Below are positions 11,871 to 24,099 of a DNA stretch of 64,000 nucleotides, piece after piece. The first letter of the stretch is position 1. Each line of letters begins with the position of its first letter. This stretch comes from Calvatia gigantea (lineage: Eukaryota; Basidiomycota; Agaricomycetes; Agaricales; Lycoperdaceae): contig JACAAK010000016.1 of the NCBI GenBank assembly GCA_025093985.1, forward strand, positions 369,917-433,916, read 5' to 3'. The translations under genes and the position numbers were made by a program. The notes beneath the pieces were generated by a model, which was given only the letters and a program-made list of their open reading frames with translations, ran no database searches and was not told the origin of the DNA.

Positions 11871-12039
11871 CAACAGTGAAACCGGCTCCTTTCTTTTAAT
11901 AACCCGCACCACGTTGCACCAGCCACATACCTAGCCCTAATGCATCACCCCCGGATACGACGATCCCAGACAAGCACGCACCGGGGGACCAGTAATTTGT
12001 GCCTGGCATGGCGAGCAATGGCATCCGAAACTCGGTAGA

Positions 12040-12780
12040 ATAGTAATTGTGTGAGGTGGGATTCATTGGTGTGGTTGTGGACGGACAATAGGGAGGAAAT
12101 GCAAGGTGTGTTGTATTCGAGACATGTAGGAAGCCAGCACTGTCCAGTGGGCGGTCAGATAGATGGAATGTTTACAGAGGATGAGATGTGGTATGTGGGG
12201 GTTGGGAAGGAGTCTGGTTCGAAGGTGCCCAGGATCCCAGGCGTTGAGGTCGAAGTGAAGAGTGTAGTTGGGCCACCCAGAGCATGGTTGTAATTCGCCT
12301 TGGCATGACCTCAGGTGATATGAGAGGGTCAGAGATGATTATGAGTTATGGAGAACGAGGAACAAGGAGATGGTCAGAAGTTCTCGTCACGTGCCATATT
12401 CGCCAGACGGGACACCACCGCCACCGTGCGGATCAAATTAACGTGTAACCCGTACATACACACTACTTTCTCCAACTTGCACTGCCCGAGAGAGTCATCG
12501 TTAAAAGCAAATCAGCGCCCAACGCTCAGGCAGCAGTTACTCTGGCCGGGAATTGATTTACGTCACTCCCAATGGACCTCTGCAGCACAACAGCAACCCA
12601 ACCGAGTTTTCAACGTTTCTCAACTCCGACGATGGAACGTTCGCATTGTTGATGCCGGCGCAAGTCTCTTACATTCGGCTGTCCGCCGTTGTTTGCGCCT
12701 GAACTTAAAGTAGGTATTTGTCTCCACACACTTTCATGCTATTAACGTGCCCTCTGATTATCGTTCCCAAATGTGGTGTT
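12040..12780. repeat. Duplicated blocks Y (copy 3) and H (copy 2)
   Basis: The part at 12040-12300 matches 24180-24480 (GTGGGATTCATTGGTG / GTGGGATTCATGGATG) and 19680-19960. The part at 12570-12780 matches 24700-24900 (CAGCACAACAGCAACC, then a TCAACGTTT.TCAACT stretch). In both places these blocks lie just upstream of a NACHT relic, so they may be the 5' part of that gene. Confidence 0.4.
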
Positions 12781-12939
12781 CATCTGCAACTTCAGCAACG
12801 CATGTCATTCCTGTGCCGAACGACACAGCCGCGTATAATGTCAGCCATAATATCCACCACCACTCTGGAGCTGATGGTACGTATCTTGGCCGGTCAGGGT
12901 GACCAACCGTTAGATCCCTGTATTGAACGCTCAATTCCT

Positions 12940-14600
12940 TCATTTTTGGAGGGCACAAATTGGACTTGTCTGAAATCCACCCTGGAACAAGTCAAGAAAA
13001 CACAAACACAGTCCTCAGGCGCCACGACGACAATTGAACGAGGTGTCTTCTTTGGCTCAATAGCCCAGTGAGCGTCGGCAAATCCGTAGTCATCCAGATC
13101 CCTGCTAGGGCTGAAGCAGAAGATCATGCGAGCTCGCTCGGCGTAACCCTCTACGTTTCACAACTCAACAGTCGCGTCGATCCCAACCAATCCTCGGCAC
13201 AAAATACCTACCAACTCGCAGTCAAAAGGACCTATTTATTTTGCTCACATCGCCAGGTGAACGGTAAGCTAATCCTGCATTATTAGGAAAGCGAAATATT
13301 CATATTCTGATTTTTCGCAGAGCTCGTGTTTTGGCAAGACGCGAATGCTTGAGCAACGTACATCGAAGGCATAGACGAGTGCCACGGCGAAGTTTGGTGC
13401 CGTCTGCACGAAGTCATCAGTGCTTCTACAACGCGATACCCAGAAGTACATCTGGTATGGATCATCTCCAACTGCCAAGGAGGTCGCCTTATTCTCCCGC
13501 GACGTCGCCTTGCCCACCTACATAAAGCAGCCACCCCGACCAACTCCAACGCAGCTCGTCGAGTCGTGGAACGATACTATTGTACTGAACTGGCGAAGGT
13601 CAGGGACGGACATCCTGGCATGGTTCCATAAGCGTCACTGTGGTCGACGGAAAGCCAATTCCTAGAGATTACGAGAGCGGTATTCAAGACTGTTGTATTA
13701 TCCATTAGCCAGTAACCATTGCTGAATCCAATCCAATTCAATTACTCTACACCACGCCCTTCCTGTCGTCCGCCGAGTTAGGATTGCGTTTAATCTCGAA
13801 GAATGCCCACCAGCCCTAGCTGACCCATTGAACCGTCAAGCTACCTCCGGCGTCCCTTCCACAACCCTTCGCCTCATGAACTAGATCCTTGAACTCGCTA
13901 TCTCTGACGCCATCTATGCTACCAGTTTGGCCAAGTCCGCGAACACTCTGGGGTTTGACCGGCGTACTGTGTAGGGCTCTGGCAATCCTACCCTCTGTCA
14001 TTAGGATATCCAATTCGAGAACGCCACTTTCTTCGATCGTTTTTCGAGCGTCATTCGTGGGTTATTGAAAGGCACTCAAACGCTCTGGAGGGATCTGTTA
14101 GATATTATAGAGTTCAATGCGACCCTCGGCGGTGTTACTTCCAGATTCTCCTACGGATATATGGGAGTAACCCCTTCTGTACATAGTATCGCGACCATCT
14201 GACAACGCAGGCACAGTCGCTCTGAGCTGATGATTCTAAATGGGGGATCTGAGGACGGTCCACATTCTAACGCAAAATACTCAAGATTTCGATTCTCGTA
14301 TCCTAAAGCTACTTGACGTCCCTGGCTATGTCCCATTTCCAACAGACTCGAAGGGCACATATCTGTTATCGTTTTCGACCACCCGGTGTCCTACCGCCTC
14401 GTCGGATCTGGTACTACGTGAGCATAGTCCGCAACCTCGCGAGGTCACTGCCGATTTACTTTCCTAGTCTCTGAACAAGCTACGCGCACGAGTCTCTGGC
14501 GCTTACTTGGTCGAAGGCCAAGTCTCCGAATGTTCCCTCGTCCTCGACCAAATCACGAAAGGTCTATTCTCGTACGAAATCGCCTTGTAGCCATGTGAAA
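12940..14600 (+). pseudogene. NACHT/STAND NTPase (NLR-like) relic N2
   Basis: Read across frames, this relic shows the NACHT core in order. A PGT..NT..LRRHD linker comes first, then a Walker A with lysine kept (SVGKSVVIQ, about 13068). A-EAEDHASSLGVTLYVSQLN and VDPNQSS..TYQLAVK follow (the 'SRLN..DP..VF.T.TYQLA' strand-helix). Walker B follows as GIDECHGEVWCRLHEVI (about 13371-13420), then YPEVHLVWIISN (sensor) and ERYYCTELAKVRDGHPG. An in-frame stop comes just before Walker B and several others follow, so it is not functional as it stands. Further 3' sequence to 14600 is probably its C-terminal region but is too degraded to classify. Confidence 0.65.
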
Positions 14601-14689
14601 CACAGGTCAGATCGAATATTGGGGATTCTGAAGTCAGGACTCAGGTGCGTCTCGTCCAAGCCCCTCGGCGATTCCATCCACCAACTACT

Positions 14690-15480
14690 CTTGTCGTTCT
14701 AGCCGCACGAGTGGCATAGCCAATTCTGGAGAACGACGGACGAGGTTGGTGACCGGGCTGAGAGCAGAGGAGGTGACGAGGTTGCGGCCGATGGGTGTGA
14801 GGCAGGCGCCGCATGTTGGAGGTATGTGCTTGCATTGTAATCAAGGAGGAGCATATGTTCCTGGTTGGACTTGGAATAAACTCCTATGATGCACGTTAGG
14901 TATACAGAGTTGAGGTTATTGTTCATGGCGTACAGCTTCACAGTCGTGTCCTGGGTTTTCATTCCCGTAACTCCGTGGCTTGTGGGTCCGAGATCCTTGA
15001 AACTGCGTAGTTTTGTTCACTCTCCTGCACTTGTTTGTGCATAACCCGGGTTGCATCTTGGATAATCCGCTCCAAGAACACAACGGTGACTTTTCGCGTG
15101 CTCGTAGCACCAACAAGGTCGTTGATTGAAGGGTGCTTGTGTTAGCGCCGAGAAAGTGACAAGCTATGGCTGGCAACACACTTCGTTTCCGTACCACAGT
15201 CTGACCCAGGCTCCACTTTACAAACTAGCCAGCTTGATGCCATCACTTCCCTCAATTAGTCCCGCCTCCGTTATTGCGTCAGTACCGTATCCATCACTAC
15301 CCGCGAAACCTCAGCCTCCCTTCGTGCGTCTGGAAATGGACGTTCAGTCGGCAGCACTCGCTTTGTACTTCTTCACGTTCGACTCTCACTGTACTTTCTA
15401 TTTCGCTAACACTTTAGGTTCGCGATCCTCCGCCCCCCAGGACTCCGCTACAACATCAGCTTTGGTCTATGGGTTGACCT
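14690..15480 (-). pseudogene. Family G2, copy 3
   Basis: Minus-strand block homologous to 2220-3190 and 18830-19530. The frame near 14850 reads HAAPASHPSAATSSPPLL, and the part at 15000-15120 carries the QxM-helix region. Indels separate the frames. It lies between two NACHT relics. Confidence 0.4.
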
Positions 15481-15599
15481 CGGCATAGACCGTGAAAAGC
15501 CGTTCTAATCGCGCCGTTTTCGGGGAGTTCTTTGTTTTTCCGTGATTTTCGAAGGAAAATGGCAGTCAGGCTGAACTACCGCGCTTGGGGTCTGTGCCT

Positions 15600-17100
15600 C
15601 AGGCAGTCACTAGCGGCTTTAACAATATCCGCTATTTTGTGGTGAATAACGCAATTATGTATGATATCTAGCTTGCAGTCAAGGATCCTACTCATCGTCC
15701 CGACATTACCAAGCACATGGCAATCAATGCCAGGCTGCTGGAAAAGGCTATGCCTGAGCGGTTCGAGGTGCTCATCCCAAAATTCCTTGAATGTTTAGAA
15801 AACCGACGCCCTATTGGGACAGGGCATGAGTGAACGCAGCAGCGAAGAAGCTCAGGTGCTGCCTCCCCTGGAAGCGCTGTTAGTGTGGATCGTCTCTAGC
15901 CGCCCGGAGTCACCTTCGACCATGAATTGACGATCCCAGCTAACTTCGACGCGGTTTGTCGCAGGTGGAGCGACCCCTTCGTCTTGAACTGATGAGGATC
16001 AAGATCAGACCTGGTTTCACCATCGTCACTATAGCCAACCGAAAACCAGTTCCTGGCAATCGCGCGAGTGGCTTCGGGCCCCTTTATATTTGTCGGCACT
16101 GTTGTTCCGTTTAACGCTGTAGTATCCACTGCTGAATCAAATCCCACTCCTCATCTCAATCACGTCCTCGCTGTCTTCCTACAGGTCAAGGTCGCATTCA
16201 ACCTCGAAGAAAACCCACCAGTTCCATTTGGTTTGTCATACCATCAAGGCCACGCCAAGCATACTTCCACTACGCTCCTCCTCACAACACAGATCCCCGG
16301 ACTTGCTATCTATGGTACAAGTTTTTCCACCAGTTCAGTTGAGCTGCGACCGTGCCGGGCTCAAATCAACACATGCTGGACAACGCTTTTGCGAAATTGG
16401 CCCATTCCAATGATGTTTCCAACCGGAAGATGTCATTTCTTTGACCGTTCTCCGCATGCCACGTACGGACTATCTTAAGGCATTGGAAACATCTTGGAGG
16501 ATATGGTGTGGATACTTTTGAGCCCAATGTTACTCTAATACCTCCGGATTCTTCGACGGATAAACGAGGGTAATGACAATTATGCGTCCTTGTTTCTATG
16601 CCTTTTCCCAAATTGTGATATGTTCTTTCAACAACACAGATACGATCATTCCGAGCTGGGATGATTCTAGTTGGGAGGTCCGGAGACGCCCCGCATGTTT
16701 CAGCATACGTACACTCCTTGGCCTCGCATGCTTCTGACTGCCCATGATAAAATTCAGATGCGCTGTAACGGTGCTCAAGATTCCTAATTCCTGTCTCGGA
16801 ACTCCTTAAAATCTTTGGACCCGTCCTATTCAACAGACCCGAAGGGTATAATTCCATCATAACTCCCGACCACTGTGCTGGGCTACATACCTCGGGTGAG
16901 CATAATCTGGAACTCTGCATGGTCACCGCTGACTTATCTATTGCAGTCTCTAATCGAAACTAAATCTCTAAATGATGGTGCATAATCAACCGAATCACGA
17001 CAGATCAATTCCTAATATTAATTGCCTGGTGGTCGCGTAAAATACAGGTTGCATTGGATTTTTTGGAACCTGAGGTCAGGTATGTCCCATCCGAACTTGT
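15600..17100 (+). pseudogene. NACHT/STAND NTPase (NLR-like) relic N3, internally deleted
   Basis: A stretch GFNNIRYFVVNNAIMYDI (about 15617-15670) resembles the N-terminal 'F..ASNF.I....M' element of fungal NLR proteins. It is followed at once by KDPTHRPDITKHMAINARLL and EKAMPERFEVLI, which belong in the middle of the NACHT domain, so the Walker A part is missing. Then come SSEEAQ..LEALLVWIVSSRPES (Walker B to sensor region, acidic motif lost) and FLAIARVASGPFIFVGTVV (the '..GLFIYAxTxVRF' helix). Stops interrupt it. The matching region of N2 is at 13350-13700. Confidence 0.6.
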
Positions 17101-17859
17101 CTACGATTCTATCTATTATCTATCTCTGGTCGTTCTAGCCAGACGAGTCGCATAGTCAATTCCTGCCCAGCGATTGAACACCTGGAACGACGGCCGAATT
17201 GGGGAACAACCTGGGGGTGGAGGAGACAAAAACATATTGGATAGGCCGTTCGCCCTTGTGGAGGAGGGGGAATTTGCAGAAGACAGCTCAGTTCAGACGC
17301 ACATACTTCGATCCCCTAGCACACGCCTGCTCTAATAATATCGTTTCATTCTTTTCATCCCTTGAGTTATGTGAGTTGCAAGCTTTCAGGGCTGGCTGAA
17401 AGGCCGCTAGAGATGTGTTCACCCTTGAGAAAGTGACCGCCAGAATTGCGGAGCCTAACTGTTGTTCGCGTGGGGCTTTTTGGGGGCACTGGCACGAACA
17501 ATCAGAAAACCTAAATCTACTCGATGCTCATTAATCATTGGTTAGTCGACCTAGTCGGGTTCGTCTCCACATCTCGCAGGGTCCACTACCGTTTCTACAT
17601 GGAAAAGCAAGCTTTCAAAGCGTATTGTTGGAACGCCGGTGGTGCTACTTGGACCAGAGTGATAAGGGTGACCACACAGGAGTCGTTACCTACTGCGTAC
17701 TAGGACCAAGGTGGCACATGTTAGCTTTCTTCTTCTCCTAGTACTGGGTTGTATATTTACTATCAGCGCAAGAGGCTACCCACGTATGATTCCGTGAATT
17801 CTAGGGTCCAATCTATAACACCACCCAGACTCTTATCCAGATACGTACGACGAGGTCAA
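17101..17859. other. No gene recognised
   Basis: Degenerate sequence between NACHT relics, with several short open frames and none conserved in the sister blocks. I see no RNA gene or mobile element ends. Confidence 0.4.
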
Positions 17860-18110
17860 GTCAGGCCATCTGATAATTATTCTCAAAGGACCGATTACTT
17901 CAAGTGATGAACAAGACAGGACGTCACGGATGCAGTCCTCACCTGGCACTACAACGACCGCATAAAAAGTCTAACTTGAGCTTAGCGGGCGTTAGCGGAT
18001 CCACAACTATCCAGCCGCACGCCAAAGTCCAAGCCAAATCCCAGTGCGGGCAGGCGCCTAATACCTGTTCATCTCCCCACCCTGTTTGCGCGAAGCAAGG
18101 AGTTCGTCGC
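17860..18110 (+). pseudogene. NACHT/STAND relic N4 (Walker A fragment)
   Basis: It aligns with 4205-4340 of relic N1 (CTCA.AGGACCG..TACTTCA.GTGATG). The glycine-rich loop reads AGVSGSTT, with the Walker lysine absent. It then passes into family G1 sequence, so only a short piece of the gene remains. Confidence 0.4.
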
Positions 18111-18119
18111 TCAGTTTTA

Positions 18120-18604
18120 ATAGTTCTTCTAGCCGCTAAGGATCATCGATTCTTTGAATCTCAGTCCGCGGTTCAACGATAGTTACTTCACTTGTGTGTC
18201 GTTATTTCTTCCAGCATGGAGGCCTTGTTATTGGTGTCAACGGGCGTCACAGATGTAAGAGAAGGCGGGGGTGGGATCAATGCACCAACGACGGTGGACG
18301 GTTGAACTACGTAACCTCGTGCTCGTGTTACAGTGATGTCTCCACCCGAACCTTGATCTGTGAGTGATCACATAACAAGGGGTAGACGAAATGCACCTTC
18401 TCCTCGTCCCTTCTAGTCAACCAAGCTAACTCACTCCCCTCAATTGATCTCCGGGGAGGGAGTGACCGAATAAGCGCGCTAAACGTTCAAGACGGGGTGA
18501 ATCAAACAAAGGACGACCATTATGAGGGCTGGAATGTGGACTTAGAACACCGAACTTGCTGAGACAACAAAGAACTTACTTTCGTGATGAGCGTCAGAAT
18601 ACAT
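18120..18604 (-). pseudogene. Family G1, copy 2
   Basis: Start ATG at 18604-18602 with mini-exon MYSDAHHE, followed by a GTAAGT donor, as in the copies at 7247 and 28964. Downstream parts match the other copies (CTTCCAGCATGGAGGCC / CTTCTTGCATGGAAACC on the plus strand), but frames are broken. Unknown family. Confidence 0.4.
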
Positions 18605-18829
18605 CGTGAACAGGAAGAGCGCTCCCCCACCCATTTATTCATTAATCAAAAAAGAACCAAGTCGCCGCATCGCATTCGCTCCTGCAGCTGGACTCTCCCT
18701 CGGGCAACCGAAACGACACAGTGCAAGTCTAAACAAAAACGTCACCACGGTTCACGCCACTTGGGGACCATTAGGACCACGGCCGCATGGAATATCATAT
18801 CGCAGACTGGGGGGGCAATATTTCGGCTG

Positions 18830-19530
18830 GTGATGGGCCGAGAGGTAGGTAATTTCGTAGCTGATGGATGTGAGGTAGACGTCGCGGATTGGAGGAATGG
18901 CTCCCGTGCATGTGTCAAATTCTACAACGCACGTTAGATATATGGCCTTATAGGCATCGTTAATGACACACCACCCTCTGGGCATGCTTTCAATTCAATG
19001 CCTGCAAATTCGATCTCTAAACTCGTGGTATTGGATCTTCAATCACTGCGCAACCGTCCTTCGGTATCTGTTTGTGCACGATCTACGCCGCCTCACAGAC
19101 AGTCTGTTCCAAAAATATAGTGGTGCATTTGGTTCCTTCTCGGGTGTTCGTGCCGCCGCCGAGGATCTGATGGGCGTGCAGGAGGACTTGAGCCCAGGTG
19201 AATCCAGTAACTTCTAGTCCTTTGATGGACCACGCAAGGGGAAGATCCCGTTGAAACATGCCAGCTAGTCCTGTTGATACATTCCATAGTGTTCGATCGC
19301 ACGACTGATATCACGAGATAGATTGAAGTACCATCTATACTCGTGTTAGGGTTGACAAGGTGGCATGCCATAAGCAGCGACACACCTCGTTTTCGCACCA
19401 CAGCCTTCCCCAAATCCCTACTCCTCCGAATTAACTAAATTGAAAACATTGATCTCCTTGACCAACTCATCTCCGTCATCGCGTCAATACCTATCCATCC
19501 CTTCCTGTAAAGCCTCACTCTCTGTATCCC
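18830..19530 (-). pseudogene. Family G2, copy 4
   Basis: Minus-strand homologue of 2220-3190 and 29210-29780. The 5' part reads GKAVVRKRGVSLLMACHLV and DGTSIYLVISV, the same as GGAVVQRRGASLFMTHHFV in copy 5, which shows real past coding. Later the frame shifts. I do not recognise the protein. Confidence 0.45.
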
Positions 19531-19569
19531 TCTGGGCCATGGTTATTCCTAAGCGCACGCCAGAAGGAG

Positions 19570-20470
19570 TTCGTCTTCGGCACAGTGAGTAATGACGTTC
19601 AAGTGTTATCACGGCTGGGACATGCTGTATACTCGGGAGAGCTCAGCGCCCAATCTTCGACATGAGAAGTGATGTGTTCGGGTGGGATTCGTTGATGCGG
19701 TTGTTGACGGCAACGAGAGAGGAAAAGGCATAGGGTCCACATTTAGGGCAGGCAGGAGGCCAGTCTTGTCCAGGAGGTGACTAGACCAATGGAATGTATT
19801 GATGTAAAAGGAGGATGAGGTATAGTGAGGTGTGGCACTCGTGTGGCACTACCCGGTGGTCGGGACGAGGGAGTCTGTGTTCGAAAATGCCGAAGACCCC
19901 AGGAGGTGAGGTCAGAAGAGTACACTTGGATCCACCCGGGCCGCAATTTCGACCTATCAGGCTATCAGTGCATGGTCTCGGGTGAGGTGGGGGTTTTAAA
20001 TATGAGTTGTATAGGAGTGAGGAGCAGCCGCCAGCGGTCGAGAAGTTGTGTCACAGGTCAAGCTCAAGCTTGCCGGGGGGAACACCGCTACACGGATCAA
20101 ATGAGAGCGAAAACCAACTCCGTTCACGGTGCTTCTTCCGAGTCGCTCTCAGAAGCGACCAGCGCTCAAGCGCTCATGTGCTGAGCCACCAATTAATTTA
20201 TGCCGCCGCAGTGGACACATTCAGCACAACAGCAACCGCTAGCCAAACTTTATGACGGAACGTTTGCGTCGTTATTCTGACCCAGGTACCTCGCGCCCAA
20301 CGATCCGTCTAAACCGGGAGCAGGTTTTTCTCTCCACACACCTTCAAGCTGTTGTATACGATCTGGCTATTATTTATAAAGGTCTACCGCCTCAGACGAA
20401 CACCAGCAAGTTGGACAACCCAGTCGCGTGTGCTATCAGCCGTAAAGTATAATACCCGTTAACACACAGG
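19570..20470. repeat. Duplicated blocks Y (copy 4) and H (copy 3)
   Basis: It matches 29810-30585 nearly end to end. Block H on plus encodes RRYSDPGTSRPTIRLNREQ and FLSTHLQAV, kept in the same frame in both copies (20252 and 30382), although the C-terminal side ends at a stop in each. Function unknown. Confidence 0.45.
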
Positions 20471-20559
20471 CACCGATGGTGCATATCCTGGTTCGTCCGT
20501 ATAACATACAGAAAATTGGAAGATAACCTATCCCTTGAATGTTTGGGAATAAAAAACCG

Positions 20560-21090
20560 CAGGATTACAGTCAACCTGCCAGCTCAAACGGCAACCACAG
20601 GAGATCCGGGACCAACTCGTCTATGAACGCCCTCAAGACACACTCCTCGTGCATCGCCAAAAATGCATCAGGTCGTCTCTATCGTGCTATCCCGGCAGTT
20701 GCGCCAGTAACCATGTTCAATGTTCTTGATGTGGTCAATTTATTCGCTGCACACCGAATATTGGGTATCAACCTCATTTGAGTTCTGTCGTATCGACTGG
20801 CCTTCTTTTTATTTTCTGTAAATGGTGATTCCTAGACTAACCCAATTCAAAGTACCTCCGGGGCCAGGGATTATTGACGTACACAATGAGGTCAGTTGGC
20901 CTACCCCAAGTAACTTACCCACGAAAAATCTGTGGCCTAGGGAGTCTAATCTGTCCTCACGAATCTGAAACCACTTTGTCAATTTCCCGGGTTTGTCCAG
21001 GAAAGGGTCGGGGCTGGTCTTGTCCTTGTAATGCTTGAACGTGTCTCCTTCAGTGGAGGGAGAAGGGCGGATGCCGAAAAGTATTTTCGG
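20560..21090 (+). repeat. Duplicated block G3, copy 2
   Basis: Best-preserved copy of the block also at 8585-9110 and 30585-31080. The plus frame 20620-20780 reads MNALKTHSSCIAKNASG and then IPAVAPVTMFNVLDVVNLF. It may be an exon of a membrane protein; not recognised. Confidence 0.4.
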
Positions 21091-21139
21091 AATTTGCACG
21101 ATCAAAGCGGATAACCAGTGATTTTCCAGACATGGTTTG

Positions 21140-21774
21140 ACTGACTTCGACGCCGCGTGCTCACTCCGGGATGTCCTTTCACGTACGCACGCCTTCAAGG
21201 GGGTGATTGTGAGGAACGTAAAGCTCGACTGCGTAGTTCACGTAGTGCCTTTCGAAGAGTATAATCAGAAAACCCAAAATGATCTGATACCCCCTAATTA
21301 GTTGGTCTCAGATCCATTTGCTTCCCTTTCTTATGGACTAGTCTATGGAGTACTTTCTGTGTCAATATCTGATATCTTTGTCCAGATCGAAGGCGATCTT
21401 ACGCACTGGTTGTCTAAATCCCAGAGACGTTATTGAATCGGGACTATGACAGTGATAATCACGGCGGAGTCGATGTCCTTTGTTATCCCAGTGACTGTGC
21501 GTAGATCAGGGCATCATGTGCTCGTGCCCACAGGCTTTCCATCAATGCGAGAGGACACATCATACCAGTACGTGATCCCAAGGCCCCAGAATGTATTTCA
21601 TCATACGTCACCGCCTCTAGCAACAATACAACTGCAGTTGAAGCCCCAGTACAGTTGAAACACGCTCAATGTATCCTCATGCATACTGGAGCCAGCAATA
21701 ATCCACTGTCAATATAAATTATTATATATATTTGCACAAAACCTGAACATCATAAGCTTGCTCCCCTTTCCATA
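21140..21774 (+). promoter_or_regulatory. Conserved 5' flank and TATA box of 7-TM copy D
   Basis: It aligns with 9185-9660 and 53370-53911. The run ATTATATATATTTGCACAAA at about 21721-21740 includes the TATA-like element, about 45 nt before the ATG, and the C-rich CTCCCCTTTCCATA directly precedes the start codon as in copy C. Confidence 0.55.
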
Positions 21775-22997
21775 ATGAGCATCCATTCTCAGAGCTCATT
21801 ATTCCTCATTGAAGTCTTTGACCTTCTCAGTGGTACAGCCATCTCCGGAGTCTTTTATGGCACCACTTTCACACTTTATTACCTCTGTGCTCAGCTCCTA
21901 TACCTTCAACTTCAGGAGCCAGACAAACAAAGACATGCCAGATTTACACTTGCCTATATTTCTCTTGTATTGTTTTTCACAACAGCCTTACTTATATCAA
22001 ATGCAGGGATGAGCCAATTGGCTTATATCAACCATGCCAACTTTCCTGGAGGGCCATTGGAATATGAAGTATCATACAATCCAACTACCAACTCATATAT
22101 GACAGCAGCTAGTATCTGTAACTTGATTGTGGAAGTCCTGACAATGGCAATACAGGTTAGTCATTAGTCCAATTTGTAGACATCACTGAATGCACCATCC
22201 TAATAGATTTGGCGCCTATGGGTAATATGGAGTGGAACACAATATGCAGTCGTGGTCACTGTCCTGCCTTTGCTGCTCCTCTTCTCTTACATAGGTATGC
22301 TGACATTGACTCTCTTTGGTTATTGGCAACTGACAGCATGGCCAGCCCTGGTTATTCCAATTGATATTGTGGTTGCTTTGGTACCCCTTGATCAGCTTGG
22401 CATCCCCTTCTGGAGGGCAACTGCAATGGACACTGCAGGCTATGCAATTATGTCAGCATTCACAATCCTTGTGACTGGGATGATAGCTGCACATATTTTG
22501 CTTGTCCGAAGGCGTCACATCAGGTTAATGGGTAGGTACCCGGACTTATTATATTCGCAGTGATGGGCTTCACCACATTAAAGGAACATTGGACACTTCC
22601 AGTCCTTACTTGAGCATTGTTGCAATGCTGATCGAGTCGTATGCTTTGGACTCTGCGTGGTCCATTGGTTCCGCAGTTTCAAGTGGCTTGGATACCCCCA
22701 TTTGGCTTCTGTTCGGGACAAATGATTCCACCGTTAAGGTGTGCACATTAATCATGGTGGTAGCGTCTTTGACATATCCTTATTGTTCAGGTCATCGCCT
22801 ACTTTCTTGTTGTCTACCGTGTTGAAAGCGGGCGAGCATGGAACAAGGATACGGAGTGTGAACTCACAAGTTTACAATGGAATCGTGATGCACAGACTGC
22901 CACCGACGAAGCCAGCGGCACTCAGTCTCAAGACCCCGTGACTACGGCTGTGGTAGTGGGTTCTCAACTCGTCTCCCACTCCGAGTCGGCAGTTTAG
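21775..22997 (+). CDS. Seven-transmembrane fungal membrane protein, copy D (intact)
   Basis: Five exons (21775-22155, 22207-22294, 22337-22531, 22584-22738, 22791-22997) join in frame to 341 residues. Intron 2 is 42 nt, a multiple of three and without a stop, so in this copy it could also be read through, adding GMLTLTLFGYWQLT to TM4. Copies B and C cannot be read through. Motifs match copies B and C: YYLCAQLLYLQLQEPDKQRH after TM1, IESYALDSAW in TM6 and VYRVESGRAW after TM7. Only three CpGs were counted in 21781-22380. It is closest to copy C in sequence and flanks. Function unknown. Confidence 0.8.
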
Positions 22998-23960
22998 GCG
23001 CCATCTTTTTCATTGAGCACTCTCATTTTAGTAATGTGGTTCGTCGGGGACCGATCCAGGTGGTCAGTCGTCTTGTAATTATTTATTTTGGTCAGGAGGT
23101 ATGGGAGTAGATAGGTGTCTATATCGTGTCGAGTGTGCTATCGAGCGAATGGGTTCCGGCCTCCACTTGTACCAGCTGCAGTCAGTATAATGCAGTAAAT
23201 GTAAGAACGGGAGAACGAGATAAGCGGAAGAAGAACCAGAAATCCAAGAACTCCAACTTGTGGGCGTGTACTAGTCCGGGTGCGCGCCTGGATAGTCGGC
23301 TGTAACCGCGTCAGGCAAGTGTGGTCGGTACCAATTATGGTTGCTGACTTCGCTCGGGGGTGGTAACCAGTGTACGAAAGTGTCATCCCGCTCGATTTGC
23401 ATGCTGCCGTTACGTTCACATTCGGGATAGGACTGAGGGTAGAAATAGTTCCGCGGTCTTGGGGATATCTTGTTAGGTGGTGGTATCGATTTCGGGCGGG
23501 GGTGAGAGGCGGAGGAGGTGCAAACTTTTGCAGCTGACGGATGTGCGGCGGTGTCGTGTGTTGAAGGTAGGTGCCTACATCGTCTTCAAGGGGGGGTATA
23601 CGTTCCCAGTTAAACGCGCAGCTCCTAATTTAATGATGCACGTTGGGTATACGGAGTGACACGGCATAATCAACGACATACCACTTATCACGCCAGGCCG
23701 GACTACCGTGTTTGAGTCGGTTCTTTTTGTAGGGAACGGCGGGGCATTAGTGAGAAATTGTCACCGCAGGATGTCCCTCACGAGAATCTTCGTGTTCGAC
23801 AGAGGACGCAAGACCTTGTCATGTTGCATAGACTCGACCTAGCCGTTCGATAGGAACTGCACTCACGCCGTTGCCGGTTTGTCGACGGAAGGCGCTCTTG
23901 CATCTATCTCAGGAAGGTGCATTTTTCAACCATTTTCTTTAACAAATCAGTAGCAGAACT
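22998..23960. repeat. 3' flank of 7-TM copy D and block Z, copy 3
   Basis: Homologous to 10894-11870. Parts are held in the same order, so copies C and D share at least about 2.9 kb of collinear sequence (5' flank, gene, 3' flank and Z). No conserved open frame outside the 7-TM gene. Confidence 0.55.
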
Positions 23961-24099
23961 CTGGAGACCTTGAATTAACGCACTAGTAAAATCAATGACC
24001 TGCCTTTCTGTAGCCCATACCAGGATAGGATCTACAGGGTACCCGGTCCTGACGCATCGCCCCGAGCTATAATTACTCCAGTTTGAACCAAGCACATAT

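Noticed and set aside
16366..16926. 186-codon open frame on minus
   Set aside because: It lies across the plus-strand NACHT relic N3 and has no conserved counterpart in relics N2 and N5.
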